The notes below the pieces were generated by a model, which was not told the origin of the DNA, searched no databases, and worked only from the letters and a program-made list of their open reading frames with translations. DNA of 64,000 nucleotides. Source: Niveispirillum sp. (lineage in GTDB: Bacteria; Pseudomonadota; Alphaproteobacteria; Azospirillales; Azospirillaceae). How positions within the stretch are numbered: position 1 is the stretch's first letter; each line of letters begins with the position of its first letter. Shown here piece after piece: positions 48,775 through 57,875 of the stretch. The translations under genes and the position numbers were made by a program. The stretch covers positions 1 through 64,000 of the forward strand of contig NZ_JAGOGJ010000023.1 in the NCBI RefSeq assembly GCF_017996735.1. Direction: 5' to 3'.

Positions 48775-51700
48775 TCAGGGGGTGATGGTGACGCTGGTGC
48801 TGGCCGGCTGGACGTTCCAGCCACGGACCGCCACCTTGGGCGTGCCCGACCCGGCCGCATCCGCCGGATAGGTGACGGTGACCTGTCGTGTCTCACCCGG
48901 CAGCAGCGTCACGTAATTGTCGCTGATATAGGCGGGCAGGATGCGGCTGCCATCCGCCTTTTGCGGGGTCAGCTTGGCCAGCAGGGCCGGGGACGTACCC
49001 TGGTTGGTCAGGCTGACATCCCAGGCCACCTCCCCATTACCGCCGACCTTGCCCTTGGCGGACAGGGCGACTGGTGTCGCGGGCAGTTCGTTCAGGCGCT
49101 GGTGCGACGGGGCGTCGGCCGCCACCCAATAATCATTGCGCGACAGCACCGCCCCGGCCCCGTCGGTCAGTTCCAGGCTGACCAGCACCAGCTTCTCTGC
49201 GGCCAGCGGCCCCTTCAGGTCCAGCGTGAAGGGGTGGATGGCGATGCCGGCGGCGATATCGACTTTGTCCGTGCGGTCCGACAGGGCCAGGCCTGCCAGC
49301 GACCGTACCCGGGTGGTCAGGCGCAATCCCTGGCGCGGCATCTGGCTGTTATTGATCAGGGTGATGCGATGGTCGGGCAGGTCCAACTGTGCATGCACCG
49401 GCTCCGATGCCTTTTTCACACCATAGAAGGCGCCATGCGTGTCGTAATCATGGGTCAGGATCTGCCACATGGTGCTGGGCCAGGCGGGCTGGGTCATCCA
49501 CAGCATCCGACCGGAATGTTTTGTCCATAGGCCGGCATTCATGCCTTCGAAGATGGCGCGGTAGCCCTCATAATTCAGCATCTGGGCCTTGCGCTCGAAA
49601 TCCTCCAGGCTGGTGGCGGGGCCGAACTTCACCGCCATGGCATCCATGAAGGTCTGGACGGCGCCATTCCCCGTCTGATGCCAGTCGTGATAGGCCCAGC
49701 TATCGGAAATGGGCCACAGCTCCGTTTCCGGCATGGCGGCTTTCAGCGCCTCCACGGTGGGGAAGGACGGGGTGCCCAGTTCCACCGAGAAACCTTGGGC
49801 ATGTTCGGTGAAATAGGTGTCCGGCTCCCGGTAGTTATAGGGGCCGCTGCCGGCCAGGTTCACGCGGTTGGAGGAGCCGGTATAATGGCGGGTGCCATCC
49901 TCCGTCCGGATCATCTCGGCCAGCGCCTCGTTCAGGATCGGCTGCGGCACGCCTTCATTGCGGCCGAACCACAGGACGATGGACGGATGGTGACGATAGC
50001 GGCGGACCGTGTCGGCGGCATTGGCCATGAACAAGGGAACGTCCTGCGGCTCCAACTGATAATCCTGGGTGGAGGCCCAGAAATCGTTCAGCACCATCAA
50101 CCCGTATTCATCGGCCAGTTCGAAGAACTCCTCCTCGGTATTCTGGCCGACCCAGTTGCGGATGACGTTCACATGCGCGTCGCGATGCAGGCGGAAATAG
50201 GGTTCCAGCCGGTCCTTGGCCACCCGTTTGCGCCAATCGTCGGTGCCCCAGTTGCCGCCGCGCGCCGCGATGCGCACGCCGTTTACCTTGATCACCAGAT
50301 GGGGCGACAGGTCGGCGGCCTCCACCGGCTTCACGGCGGGGGAATTCTCGGCACCGGGATAGAGCGAGGCGGCCCAGCCGTCCGGCACCTTGCGGATGCC
50401 TTCATGGCTGACATCGATGATCTTCTCGCCCCGTGCCTTGGCCTCGGTCAGGTCGACCTCCACCCGGCGCAAGGCACCCTTCTGGTCCATCAGTGACAGC
50501 TCATAGGTCACTTCGCGCAGGCCGAAGCGGATATCGCGGCTGTCGGAGGACTGACCATCGGCGGCGACACTGACCGTCATGTCGTGCAGCGCCGGTTCCC
50601 CATAGCCATTGGGCCACCACAGCTTGGGGTTCTTCACGGAAAGCTGCGGGAATTCGGCGGGCGACAGGGTGACGGCACCGCCGCCGGCCGGGATGCTGGC
50701 CTGCTTGGTCACGGTGATGCCGTCAAAGCTGGCCGTCACGGTGGCGTTGATGGCTTTGCCGGACAGGTTCCACATCGGGACCGTCACGGTGACATCGGCT
50801 TGCGACCCGTCATTGCGGGGCAGGGAGGTGATGATCTGGGTATCGCCCAGGCGCAGATCACCGGTTGCGCGCAAGGTCACGTCGCGCCAGAGACCGGTAT
50901 TGCGGTCCCGCACCGACGGTATCCAGTCCCAGCCTTCCGACGCCACGAAGGTCGGCCCGTCCAGCGCCATGATGCCGCCATTCTCGCCCACGGCGGAGGT
51001 CAGGCTTTCCTCGTGGGGCAAGCCGGGGCGGGGCGGGGGGCTGACCCGGATGGCCAGCGCGTTGGGCCGGCCCGGTTTGGCGACGCCCGTCACGTCGAAG
51101 CGGCCCCGGATGAAGGCGCCCTTCATGGCGCCCAGCTTCTGTCCGTTCAGCCAGACCTCTGCCTGATAATTCACGCCGTTCAGGACCAGTTGCAGGCGCC
51201 TGCCCGCCTGATCGGCCGGTACCGTGAATTCCGTGCGATACCAATAATCCTGCTTGTTCAGGCTTTCAGGGATGGCCAGATTGTTCAGCCCATAGTCCGG
51301 GTCGGGATAGACACCGCGATCGACCAGCGTGGTCAGCACCGTACCGGGCACAGTGGCGCTGTACCAGGATTTGGCATCGAAGCCCGGTTGCGACAACGCA
51401 ACTGCACCGGCCGCGGCCTTGGGTGCTTCCACCAGCTTCCAGGCGCCCAGCACCCATTCCCCGGCGGTCTTCGGGGCCAGAGCCGGGGTTTCAACCAGGG
51501 GCTTGGCGACGGGGGTGGAGAATCCGGTCTTGGCCTTGGGCCGGGTCCAGGGGTCCTGGGGGGCGACCTGCCCATACATCTGCCGCACCTGGACGGGCCA
51601 GGTGGGGGCACCGCTTTCGAAATTGGTCAGGTCGACCACCGGCTTGGCGCCGGTCAGGCCCTTCACCTCATCCGCCGACAAGGCGCGGGGCAGGGCGGAG

Positions 51701-52314
51701 AAGCCGGCCAGACGGCCCGCGAAGGGTGTCGCATCTGCGGGCACGAAGGGGGCGCTGCGGCTACGGCGCGGTGCCAACTGGATCTGGGCCAGGGCTGCCG
51801 GGGTCCGGGCGGCGCCGCTGGCCACCTCCTCCCTGCCATCGACATAGAGGCGGACCTTGCCCCCGTCGAAACTGGCTGCCAGGAACACCCATTGGCCGGC
51901 CGCCAGCGCCTTGCCGCCGCTGACCAGCGTGTCCCCCGCCAGCAGGGCCGGCTTGCCATCGGCCAGCGCCAGGAACCAGGCCGGCGCCTTGCCGTCCGCC
52001 GTGGCGAACCCACCCAGCAGCGTACGGCCCTTGGCCGCCACCGCTTCGCCCTGTACCCAGCCATACAGGGTGAAGGGGGTGTTGGCGGGCACGGGTGTGC
52101 CGGGCGATTGTTTTTCATCCAGTTTCGGTTTGGCGATGCCGTCACCGCCCGCCGGGAATTCCGCATCGAACGGGCCGAAGCTGCCGGTCCCCAGGCCGCC
52201 GCTGCCGCCCAGCCCCTGGTGCGCCTGTCCCAAGGCCAGCGGCACCGCCAGCCCCAGAGCCAGCGTGGTCATCAGGGATGTGCGCAGCCAGCGCCGTACA
52301 ACTGCCTTGTTCAT
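48775..52314 (-). CDS. GH2 family glycosidase with N-terminal LamG-like domain, exported
   Basis: A 1179-aa exported glycosidase. The signal peptide (SLMTTLALGLAVPLALGQA) is followed by a concanavalin/LamG-like domain (about residues 40-240), the GH2 sugar-binding and Ig-like domains and a TIM barrel. The acid/base is Glu787 (WFGRNEG) and the likely nucleophile Glu845 (VELGTPSFPT, matching the SEYGMQSFP-type motif of exo-beta-glucosaminidases and mannosidases). Further Ig-like domains fill the C-terminus. The ATG at 52314 has AAGGA eight bases upstream. It is unusually long for GH2. Substrate could be chitosan-like, mannosidic or another beta-linked glycan; not resolvable here. The 279 bp before it show no gene. 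Confidence 0.9.
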   Translation of the reverse strand: MNKAVVRRWLRTSLMTTLALGLAVPLALGQAHQGLGGSGGLGTGSFGPFDAEFPAGGDGIAKPKLDEKQSPGTPVPANTPFTLYGWVQGEAVAAKGRTLLGGFATADGKAPAWFLALADGKPALLAGDTLVSGGKALAAGQWVFLAASFDGGKVRLYVDGREEVASGAARTPAALAQIQLAPRRSRSAPFVPADATPFAGRLAGFSALPRALSADEVKGLTGAKPVVDLTNFESGAPTWPVQVRQMYGQVAPQDPWTRPKAKTGFSTPVAKPLVETPALAPKTAGEWVLGAWKLVEAPKAAAGAVALSQPGFDAKSWYSATVPGTVLTTLVDRGVYPDPDYGLNNLAIPESLNKQDYWYRTEFTVPADQAGRRLQLVLNGVNYQAEVWLNGQKLGAMKGAFIRGRFDVTGVAKPGRPNALAIRVSPPPRPGLPHEESLTSAVGENGGIMALDGPTFVASEGWDWIPSVRDRNTGLWRDVTLRATGDLRLGDTQIITSLPRNDGSQADVTVTVPMWNLSGKAINATVTASFDGITVTKQASIPAGGGAVTLSPAEFPQLSVKNPKLWWPNGYGEPALHDMTVSVAADGQSSDSRDIRFGLREVTYELSLMDQKGALRRVEVDLTEAKARGEKIIDVSHEGIRKVPDGWAASLYPGAENSPAVKPVEAADLSPHLVIKVNGVRIAARGGNWGTDDWRKRVAKDRLEPYFRLHRDAHVNVIRNWVGQNTEEEFFELADEYGLMVLNDFWASTQDYQLEPQDVPLFMANAADTVRRYRHHPSIVLWFGRNEGVPQPILNEALAEMIRTEDGTRHYTGSSNRVNLAGSGPYNYREPDTYFTEHAQGFSVELGTPSFPTVEALKAAMPETELWPISDSWAYHDWHQTGNGAVQTFMDAMAVKFGPATSLEDFERKAQMLNYEGYRAIFEGMNAGLWTKHSGRMLWMTQPAWPSTMWQILTHDYDTHGAFYGVKKASEPVHAQLDLPDHRITLINNSQMPRQGLRLTTRVRSLAGLALSDRTDKVDIAAGIAIHPFTLDLKGPLAAEKLVLVSLELTDGAGAVLSRNDYWVAADAPSHQRLNELPATPVALSAKGKVGGNGEVAWDVSLTNQGTSPALLAKLTPQKADGSRILPAYISDNYVTLLPGETRQVTVTYPADAAGSGTPKVAVRGWNVQPASTSVTITP

Positions 52315-52593
52315 TCGCGGTTTCCTTCCCTGGCCGGCCCCTTGCCAGGGCCTTTTCTCATCATCCGCATCGCCGATCCACATGACCGACAGCGATGTCA
52401 GGATTAATAAATCAAATTTCATAATTCGAAAAGAGCCGATGCACAGGCGCCCCCCATTTCAACCGGCGTCGCGTTCCGGATTGCGGGATGGGCATGCCGG
52501 GCAGGTGCGGTTGGGGATGGACCCGGACGCGCCTGTGGTCCATCCTGCGGCCGCCAAGAAGCGCGCCACCTGCCGCCGGGAGAATTTGGGCAC

Positions 52594-53688
52594 ATGACTG
52601 CCAAGATCGACATCCATCACATCCCCCATGCCTCGCCGACGCCCGCCGATGTCCGGGCAAAGCTGATCGCCGATCCGGGTTTCGGCAAGATCTTCTCCGA
52701 CCACATGGTCACGGTACGCTGGTCGGCGGACAAGGGCTGGCATGACGGGCAGCTTCGGGCGCGGGAGGCGTTCACACTGGACCCGGCCGCCGCCGTCCTG
52801 CATTACGCCCAGGAAATCTTCGAGGGCATGAAGGCCTATCGCACCAAGGATGGTGAGGTCCTGCTGTTCCGGCCGCTGGAAAATGCCCGCCGGTTCAACC
52901 GGTCGGCCGAACGCATGGCCATGCCCGACCTGCCGGAGGAGATTTTCCTGCAGGCCGTGGAAACGCTGGTCCGCGCCGATGTGGACTGGATTCCGGGTGG
53001 CGATGGCGCCAGCCTGTATCTACGCCCCTTCATGTTCGCCGATGAGAGCTTCCTGGGCGTGAAGCCGGCCGGCAGCTATATTTTCTGCGTCATCGCCTGC
53101 CCGGTGGGCGCCTATTTCAAGGGTGGGGCCAAGCCGGTGTCGGTCTGGGCGTCGCAGGATTATACGCGCGCCGCCGCCGGGGGCACCGGTGCCGCCAAGT
53201 GCGGCGGCAATTACGCGGCCAGCCTGATTGCCCAGGCGGAGGCCATCCGCAATGGCTGCGATCAGGTGGTTTTCCTGGACGCGGCGGAAAAGAAGTGGGT
53301 GGAGGAACTGGGCGGCATGAACGTGTTCTTCGTCTTCGATGACGGCACGTTGCAGACCCCGCCGCTGACCGGCACCATCCTGCCCGGCATCACCCGCGAC
53401 AGCATCATCAAGCTGGCCCGCGCCGACGGACTGACCGTGAACGAGGCGCCTTATTCGTTCGCGCAGTGGCAGGCCGACGCCGCCTCTGGCCGTCTGCGCG
53501 AAGTGTTTGCCTGCGGTACGGCTGCGGTGGTTTCGGCCATCGGCACCGTCCGGCACAAGGAAGGCAGCTTCACCATCGGTGGCGGCAGCGACGGGGAGAT
53601 CACCCGCACCCTGCGCACCCGCCTGACCGCCATCCAGCGGGCCGAGGCGCCGGACACGATGGGCTGGCGGCACAAGGTGGCCGTGTAA
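52594..53688 (+). CDS. ilvE: Branched-chain amino acid aminotransferase
   Basis: A 364-aa class IV PLP enzyme that makes leucine, isoleucine and valine from their keto acids. The PLP-binding lysine is Lys202 in AAAGGTGAAKCGGNYA. The family landmarks YAQEIFEGMKAYR, YLRPFMFADESFLGV and EVFACGTAAVV (phosphate and cofactor binding) are present. It is monocistronic, ended by a hairpin at 53709-53741 and unrelated to the RiPP locus. Confidence 0.96.
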   Translation: MTAKIDIHHIPHASPTPADVRAKLIADPGFGKIFSDHMVTVRWSADKGWHDGQLRAREAFTLDPAAAVLHYAQEIFEGMKAYRTKDGEVLLFRPLENARRFNRSAERMAMPDLPEEIFLQAVETLVRADVDWIPGGDGASLYLRPFMFADESFLGVKPAGSYIFCVIACPVGAYFKGGAKPVSVWASQDYTRAAAGGTGAAKCGGNYAASLIAQAEAIRNGCDQVVFLDAAEKKWVEELGGMNVFFVFDDGTLQTPPLTGTILPGITRDSIIKLARADGLTVNEAPYSFAQWQADAASGRLREVFACGTAAVVSAIGTVRHKEGSFTIGGGSDGEITRTLRTRLTAIQRAEAPDTMGWRHKVAV

Positions 53689-53708
53689 CGGGAACGGAAG
53701 CCCGTTCG

Positions 53709-53741
53709 CACCCTCCCGCCGCTACCGCGGGCGGGAGGGTG
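53709..53741. terminator. Hairpin between ilvE and the cyclase gene
   Basis: CACCCTCCCGCC (53709-53720) pairs with GGCGGGAGGGTG (53730-53741), extended by an inner GC stem with a one-base bulge. It separates the convergent ilvE and asparagine-synthetase-like genes. No T-run follows on either side. Confidence 0.6.
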
Positions 53742-53764
53742 GTCCGGCGAGGGGATGACGGCCG

Positions 53765-55660
53765 TCAATTTTCCCGGTTGGCCCAACGAATGAAACGCCC
53801 GGTATTGATGGCGATCTGAAGTATTGAAGCGTATCTCAGCTCCTGATCCCGCGTCGGGATGTCGGGCCATGATTCGGCCAGCCGACGCAGTTTGGGCATG
53901 TCCAGCAGTTCGTTGACGGCGGCCGATGCTTCCAGTCCTTCGATCGCGGCCATCCAATAGGGGCGTGCCCGGGTCATCCGGTGGTGCCATTCCGGGCAAC
54001 TGAGATAGGTGCGGGGCCGCATCCGCACATTATCGGGCACCCGCCCCGCCAAAACCCGCCGGGCAAGGCTGCGGGTGACCCCGTTCTGTAAGAACTGATC
54101 GGCCGGTATGGCCAGACAGAAATCGATCATGCGGCGATCCAGCAGCGGCGCGCGGACATCCAGGCCCAAGGCGTGGAAGGGCGCCCGGTTCTTGTGCCAG
54201 AAGGTCAGGACCTTGGAAATTTCCCGGACCAGGCCCTCCCGATCCGTGCGCCCTTCAAAGGGACGGGTCCATCCCTTCGCTGCGGTGCTGTTGGCCAAGC
54301 CGTAGCGGGCCACAGCCTCCGGCCGGATCAGGTTCATGTCCGACCATTGGTGCAGATCATGGCCGCGCAGTTGCCGGATTTTCCGCCGTAACGACGAGGG
54401 CAAGCCCGGATAGACGGCGCGGCCGAGCAGGTACCAGCGCCACGGACGGCCATCCTTCTCCATCAAGGCGTGAATCTCCCGGCCCAGTGACAGCCACCGT
54501 CCGTTACGGAACAAGGAAGGCAACAGATCGAAGCCGTCGCGGCTGAAGGTCAGGTTGCCGCCAACTCCGCTCAGAATCCGGCAAGGGGCGAGCCGGGAAA
54601 GTGCGGTTTTCCGGCTATGTCCCCATCCCACAGATGACGAGTTGCCTATCCCCATCGGTGACACGTCGAACTGTGATACCGGGTCGATCTCCTCCGGCGC
54701 CAATCCCCCCGCCTCGATCCGGTGCGGGCGCAGGTTGGGATAGGCCGAGGCGGTGGCCAGCACCGCCGGCCATTCATCGCCCGAGTGTCCGGGAATCTCA
54801 TAGGGAATGGGCGCGCCACTCTCGCTCACCGTGGTGAAACAATCGATGGTCAGATGCGGTGCAAGACGGGCGGCGGCGGTGACGATGGCCGTCGTATCCA
54901 ATCCACCTGTCAGATCGGCCGCCAGCCGGCCACCCGCCGGCAGGTGGCAGCCGACCACGCGGTCCAGCACCTCCCGGGCAGCGTCCACATAATCCTGTTC
55001 CCGGCGGAAACGGATCGGCGGCGCGTCACCGGGCCGCCAATACGTCTGTTTGCGGATGCCGGAACGGCTGATCCGCCATAACTGGCCAGGGGGAATCCGG
55101 TCGATGCCCCGAAAAGGCGTGCGCTCCGGAGGAAGATCCCGTTCCCACATCCACAAGGCCATGCATTCCAGATCGGCGGTTCCCCCGTCCCCCTCCAGAT
55201 AGGGGCGCAAAACCCGCGGATGGCTGGCGAAGGTGAAGCAGCCGAAAAGCGAGGCCGTATAGACGGTCTCCTCACCGGTGGCATCGACGGCCAGGACCAT
55301 TTCGGCGGTGGTTGCATCCCACACCGCCAGCACAAAACCGCCAATCAGCCGGGGCAGTGCGCCATCACCCCACCTTTCCCAGGCAGCGGCGGCCAGCGCG
55401 GCATCCGATAGATCGTCGCCGTGCCCCAAGGCGGCGCACACATCATCCCGGTTATCGAGACGGCCGACGAAGGCGACGGGGATTGTCTGGCCAATGGTGT
55501 GGATATGGCCGGGGGGCCGAACCCATAGTGCCCCGCCATCATCACCCACAACATGGTTGTTCAAGGGGGAGATGCCCGGCGCGATACGACGAACCGCCGC
55601 CACCGCGCCGGCGTGGGATCGGGCAGTGGCGCCGACGATGGATAGGTCATGCATGGACAA
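53765..55660 (-). CDS. Asparagine-synthetase-like macrolactam cyclase of lasso peptide type (LasC)
   Basis: A 631-aa protein with an N-terminal glutaminase-like (GATase_6) domain (about residues 1-200) and a synthetase domain (about 215-600). The PP-loop DLTGGLDTT (249-257) would bind ATP. It lacks the Cys2 nucleophile of true asparagine synthetase, so it cannot take ammonia from glutamine; this is typical of lasso cyclases, which adenylate an Asp or Glu side chain for ring closure. The start at 55660 is TTG with AGG seven bases upstream; an ATG at 55654 is nearly as good. It lies 64 bp after the candidate precursor gene, on the same strand. Confidence 0.85.
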   Translation of the reverse strand: MSMHDLSIVGATARSHAGAVAAVRRIAPGISPLNNHVVGDDGGALWVRPPGHIHTIGQTIPVAFVGRLDNRDDVCAALGHGDDLSDAALAAAAWERWGDGALPRLIGGFVLAVWDATTAEMVLAVDATGEETVYTASLFGCFTFASHPRVLRPYLEGDGGTADLECMALWMWERDLPPERTPFRGIDRIPPGQLWRISRSGIRKQTYWRPGDAPPIRFRREQDYVDAAREVLDRVVGCHLPAGGRLAADLTGGLDTTAIVTAAARLAPHLTIDCFTTVSESGAPIPYEIPGHSGDEWPAVLATASAYPNLRPHRIEAGGLAPEEIDPVSQFDVSPMGIGNSSSVGWGHSRKTALSRLAPCRILSGVGGNLTFSRDGFDLLPSLFRNGRWLSLGREIHALMEKDGRPWRWYLLGRAVYPGLPSSLRRKIRQLRGHDLHQWSDMNLIRPEAVARYGLANSTAAKGWTRPFEGRTDREGLVREISKVLTFWHKNRAPFHALGLDVRAPLLDRRMIDFCLAIPADQFLQNGVTRSLARRVLAGRVPDNVRMRPRTYLSCPEWHHRMTRARPYWMAAIEGLEASAAVNELLDMPKLRRLAESWPDIPTRDQELRYASILQIAINTGRFIRWANREN

Positions 55661-55724
55661 AAGATGACCTGCGGAAGTGGCTGATCATCAGGGCGCCGGA
55701 TGCCCTACTCCCGCAGATGCTTCA

Positions 55725-55892
55725 TCAAGAGAATACGCTGTGAGCATCCGAGATATCCTCGTTGCCGGAGGTGCCACTTACCAGGGTTGATTGAGCCAGC
55801 GGCATCACCGTCAGTTTCGGTGCGGACCATGGCCGCCGGGATACGGCAGGCGTGGCGTCTTCGGTACGGGAGGCATCCATAGGGTGCTCCAT
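55725..55892 (-). CDS. Candidate RiPP (lasso-like) precursor peptide
   Basis: A 55-aa peptide starting at 55892, with GGAG nine bases upstream. The leader has W-x-x-P-x-L (PWSAPKL), the counterpart of the Y-x-x-P-x-L recognition motif bound by PqqD-like B1 proteins. The C-terminal part is STLVSGTSGNEDISDAHSVF plus a final Ser. A cleavage before Gly would give GTSGNEDISDAHSVFS, with Asp at ring position 7; starting at Ser would allow Glu7 or Asp8. The usual Gly in the middle of the leader motif is missing (Pro), and no Thr sits exactly two residues before an obvious Gly, except Thr before SG in GTSG. It is flanked by the oxygenase and cyclase genes. The identity is inferred. Confidence 0.6.
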   Translation of the reverse strand: MEHPMDASRTEDATPAVSRRPWSAPKLTVMPLAQSTLVSGTSGNEDISDAHSVFS

Positions 55893-56002
55893 TGAGATAT
55901 TCTCCGAAAACAGGAGGAAGGATTGATAAAGCAAAGTGCCTTAATTATCGATGGTTGTCCAGCCGTGTCCGGCATACCCGAAAACAATCGCCGGGACCGG
56001 CC

Positions 56003-56635
56003 CTATCGGCCTTCCGTTGATTTGGATGCGTAGGGCCACGTCCTGTTTTCGTCTAGCATGATGTTGACCGATACCCGCCAGTAATTAAGTGTCTCGTTTA
56101 CAACATACCCGCCATCATGTTCAGTATTTGACCTGAAAACAACAAATCTTCCGGACTTGTAGGTGATCTTGTGGTCTTTTAAAAAGAATTCGCCGCCGTC
56201 TGCGGCGTTCCAGATCGGATTCAGGAACCCCAGAATTGTCCACACGCCGGCATCGCGCGTGTCGACATGAAAATTTGTACGCGATGTGCTGGACTTCGCG
56301 CCGACATGAATCCGAAAAATATTAGGCGGAAGATGGACGTTATATTGTTTCTTTGCCATGTCCCTGATTCTGAACACGATGGCTCGGAAATATCCACTGA
56401 AGAGCTGGTTGGTTGATTGTCCCCGGTCTTCTATATGCAGTCCCGGAAAACTCATGAACGGGATGTTGGGCAGCGCCGGACTGTTGGATGTCCGGGATAA
56501 TGTCCAGCCATCAGTGTTCAACAGGCTGTGGTAGAGCCAGAGCAATTCCTCGCCGCTGATCACGGAATCGAAGATGTAATGTTCCGGCGGGGTGGCGGCG
56601 GGTGCCCCCTGCGGCCTGACGATATCCTGCGCCAT
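56003..56635 (-). CDS. 2-Oxoglutarate/Fe(II)-dependent oxygenase
   Basis: A 210-aa protein with the 2-His-1-carboxylate iron site His123-X-Asp125 (NFHVD) and His173 (NTEHDGG), and Arg187 (YWRVSVN) for 2-oxoglutarate. The core resembles prolyl 4-hydroxylase-like 2OG-FeII_Oxy domains. GGGGGAAG precedes the ATG. It lies 110 bp upstream of the precursor, on the same strand as the cyclase, so it probably hydroxylates the peptide (Asp or Asn are possible targets). Some lasso clusters carry such tailoring enzymes. Target residue is unknown. Confidence 0.8.
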   Translation of the reverse strand: MAQDIVRPQGAPAATPPEHYIFDSVISGEELLWLYHSLLNTDGWTLSRTSNSPALPNIPFMSFPGLHIEDRGQSTNQLFSGYFRAIVFRIRDMAKKQYNVHLPPNIFRIHVGAKSSTSRTNFHVDTRDAGVWTILGFLNPIWNAADGGEFFLKDHKITYKSGRFVVFRSNTEHDGGYVVNETLNYWRVSVNIMLDENRTWPYASKSTEGR

Positions 56636-57263
56636 CCAACTTCCCCCAATCGTTCTCGTGAACGTTGTCGACTATTGCCGATTGATAGCCCATGAGGATG
56701 CTGAATGCCAGTGGAGGGGCCCGGCTGGTGGCACATCACCCCCTTCCTGCCGTCCTCAATAGTGGTCCTCCCTGTCCTGTGGGTTCGTATCGGGAGCAGG
56801 GACCGATTTTCAGGAAGGGATGGGCATCATGGTTCCCGGGTTGGATATCAATTGGTGTCTATGAGGCGGGCTTGTGCGCAGAAGAAATATTTCCATGTGT
56901 CTGTAAGTTGATGACGCCGTTAAAATTGCACACAAGGTGTCATTTATTTCAAATAATAATAATTCATAAATAAATATTCATTCACATTGACTTGCGATCA
57001 ATTAATGACTTTAAACATATGGATTTATTTTAAATATACATAACATAAACGCCTTCTTTTAATTTCAAGTGTATTCAATTTTCTACGAATATTCTTGTAG
57101 TTGTTACTGATTACAAGTAAAATTGTATATATAAACGGTGACACGACCTAAGATTTAATGATACCGTCTGATCCGCGCTAAATTCCGTCTTGTGGGAACG
57201 CTACCTGTATCCATCGGATCGGGGTCGAGCGATGGCGTTCCCGCATAAGCAAGGGAGGTTCCT
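56636..57263. promoter_or_regulatory. Divergent AT-rich control region of the RiPP/tail-collar locus
   Basis: No gene is credible in this 628-bp gap. Near the oxygenase it has the palindrome CGTTC-TCGT-GAACG (56651-56664). From about 56880 to 57140 the sequence becomes strongly AT-rich, unlike the rest of the window. Two sigma-70-like promoters can be read: TTGACT-N17-TTTAAA (56987-57015) and TTGTAG-N17-TAAAAT (57095-57123). TACAA-N6-TTGTA (57112-57127) is an inverted repeat over the second -10. Such AT-rich tracts are typical targets of nucleoid silencers and of acquired DNA. Confidence 0.55.
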
Positions 57264-57827
57264 ATGGGTGACTATTATATTGGAGAAATCCGCCTTTTCC
57301 CTTATAATAATATTCCCCGAGATTGGCACATCTGTGATGGTACTATACTACCAGTACAAAATAATGCCGCGCTGTTCAGTTTGATTGGTAATTATTTTGG
57401 TGGTGATGGCAGGAACAATTTTGCCCTTCCCAATCTTCAAGGGCGGGTTGTTGTTGGCTCGCATGATCCAAGTCAGCATCTCCCCGCCACGGTGGGTGGA
57501 AGTTTCGGCTCTGATCTCATCACGCTCACTGATGCTCAGATCCCTCCCCACACTCATAATCTGATGGGCGTCGCGGCTCAGGGTTCGCCAACAGTCGGGG
57601 CAAAGGGGGCCTTTATTGGCGAAGCCGCGAGTCCATCTCCAGTCCCGCCAGGGGCGCCGGCGGCCCCGCCGCTCTACCAGAGTTCCTTGACTGCGACCGG
57701 GAAGGTTCTTCTGAACGGGTTCAGCGTTGGGGCAACGGGTGGTGGTGCCGGGCATGAAAACCGACAGCCCTATCTGGCGTTGATGTACTGCATCTCCATG
57801 TCAGGCGTCTACCCGCCGCGCCCATAA
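57264..57827 (+). CDS. Phage tail-collar (MdpB-type) protein 1
   Basis: A 187-aa protein with an N-terminal tail-collar domain: GEIRLFPYNNIPRDWHICDG, LPVQNNAALFSLIGNYFGGDGR and FALPNLQGRVVVG. QIPPHTHNLMG begins the C-terminal half, which ends MSGVYPPRP. This is the microcystin-dependent-protein (MdpB) form, free of phage tail-fibre genes. GGGAGG is five bases before the ATG. It heads a four-gene plus-strand operon and follows the AT-rich promoter region. Function is unknown; a receptor-binding or displayed role is a guess. Confidence 0.88.
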   Translation: MGDYYIGEIRLFPYNNIPRDWHICDGTILPVQNNAALFSLIGNYFGGDGRNNFALPNLQGRVVVGSHDPSQHLPATVGGSFGSDLITLTDAQIPPHTHNLMGVAAQGSPTVGAKGAFIGEAASPSPVPPGAPAAPPLYQSSLTATGKVLLNGFSVGATGGGAGHENRQPYLALMYCISMSGVYPPRP

Positions 57828-57875
57828 TCGGCAACGCCCCTATCAAAAGACAACTATCAAAAGAGGAGAACCAAG

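Noticed and set aside
53765-55660. True asparagine synthetase (AsnB)
   Set aside because: The Cys2 nucleophile is missing, and the gene lies with PqqD and B2 proteins and a short peptide.
56692-56973. 93-codon open frame in the AT-rich gap
   Set aside because: No ribosome-binding site, mixed composition across a GC boundary and no recognisable motif.
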